Assembly: GCA_018066165.1 (NCBI GenBank)
Contig: JAGHRX010000252.1
Span: forward strand, 1 to 24,020
Origin: UBA1723 sp018066165
GTDB lineage: Bacteria; Bacteroidota; Bacteroidia; Bacteroidales; Paludibacteraceae
Direction: 5' to 3'
DNA: 24,020 nucleotides
Made by a program: the position numbers and the translations under genes. Of this stretch, positions 24,006 to 24,020 are shown in pieces (position 1 is the first letter of the stretch; every line of letters begins with the position of its first letter). The notes under the pieces were generated by a model, which saw only the letters and a list, made by a program, of their open reading frames with translations, was not told the DNA's origin and did not search any database.

Positions 24006-24020
24006 ATGATAACTGAAGAA
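24006..24020 (+). CDS. Possible start of a further gene, cut by the window edge
   Basis: ATG at 24006 opens a frame MITEE that runs off the window. Too short to identify; listed only because the preceding 32 bases are a non-coding AT-rich gap. Confidence 0.25.

Overview
The window reads as a chromosomal stretch from a member of the Bacteroidota, most likely order Bacteroidales. The evidence is: TAnnTTTG-type -7 promoter elements (several with a TTTG about 19-20 bases upstream) in most gene-bearing gaps, almost no Shine-Dalgarno sequences, Bacteroidota-type lipoproteins, and a type IX secretion (T9SS) pair porW-porX. Genus cannot be fixed from the sequence alone.

Layout. 1-582: a terminator and a minus-strand DEDDh exonuclease. 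708-5738: porW (TPR lipoprotein) and porX (receiver + PglZ regulator), 12 bases apart, closed by a strong terminator whose T-tract doubles as the -33 element of the rsmA promoter. 5856-7690: rsmA and corA. 7805-10294: a tight unit of an exported unknown protein, an S41 protease lipoprotein with an acidic mature N-terminus, and a SpoU/TrmH-family RNA methyltransferase. 10310-11257 (minus): a DUF3089-type serine hydrolase lipoprotein. 11464-15611: rlmH and a very large NtrY-type sensor kinase overlapping by 4 bases. 15614-18106: a patchier accessory stretch with two copies of a hairpin-bearing intergenic repeat around a minus-strand SseB-like protein and an orphan exported Cys-rich protein. 18107-18589: a divergent NADAR-family protein. 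18637-22937: priA and a YgiQ-type radical SAM protein, 8 bases apart. 22958-23908: a HATPase + STAS-like fusion protein. The start of a further gene may lie at 24006.

How genes relate. porW and porX both serve T9SS: one as a periplasm-facing outer-membrane lipoprotein of the machinery, the other as its cytoplasmic regulator. rsmA, rlmH and the TrmH-like protein are all RNA methyltransferases but sit in separate units. The large histidine kinase has no response regulator beside it.

Most notable point. The last 64 bases of the YgiQ gene are repeated (61 of 64 identical, including the stop codon) immediately after the HATPase-STAS gene. The gene therefore sits between a complete YgiQ gene and an orphaned copy of its tail. 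That is the footprint of a gene-sized insertion at a gene 3' end that left the host gene intact, although no integrase is visible. Second is the two-copy intergenic repeat, whose hairpin shows paired (compensatory) base changes. No rRNA, tRNA, CRISPR array or transposase was seen.
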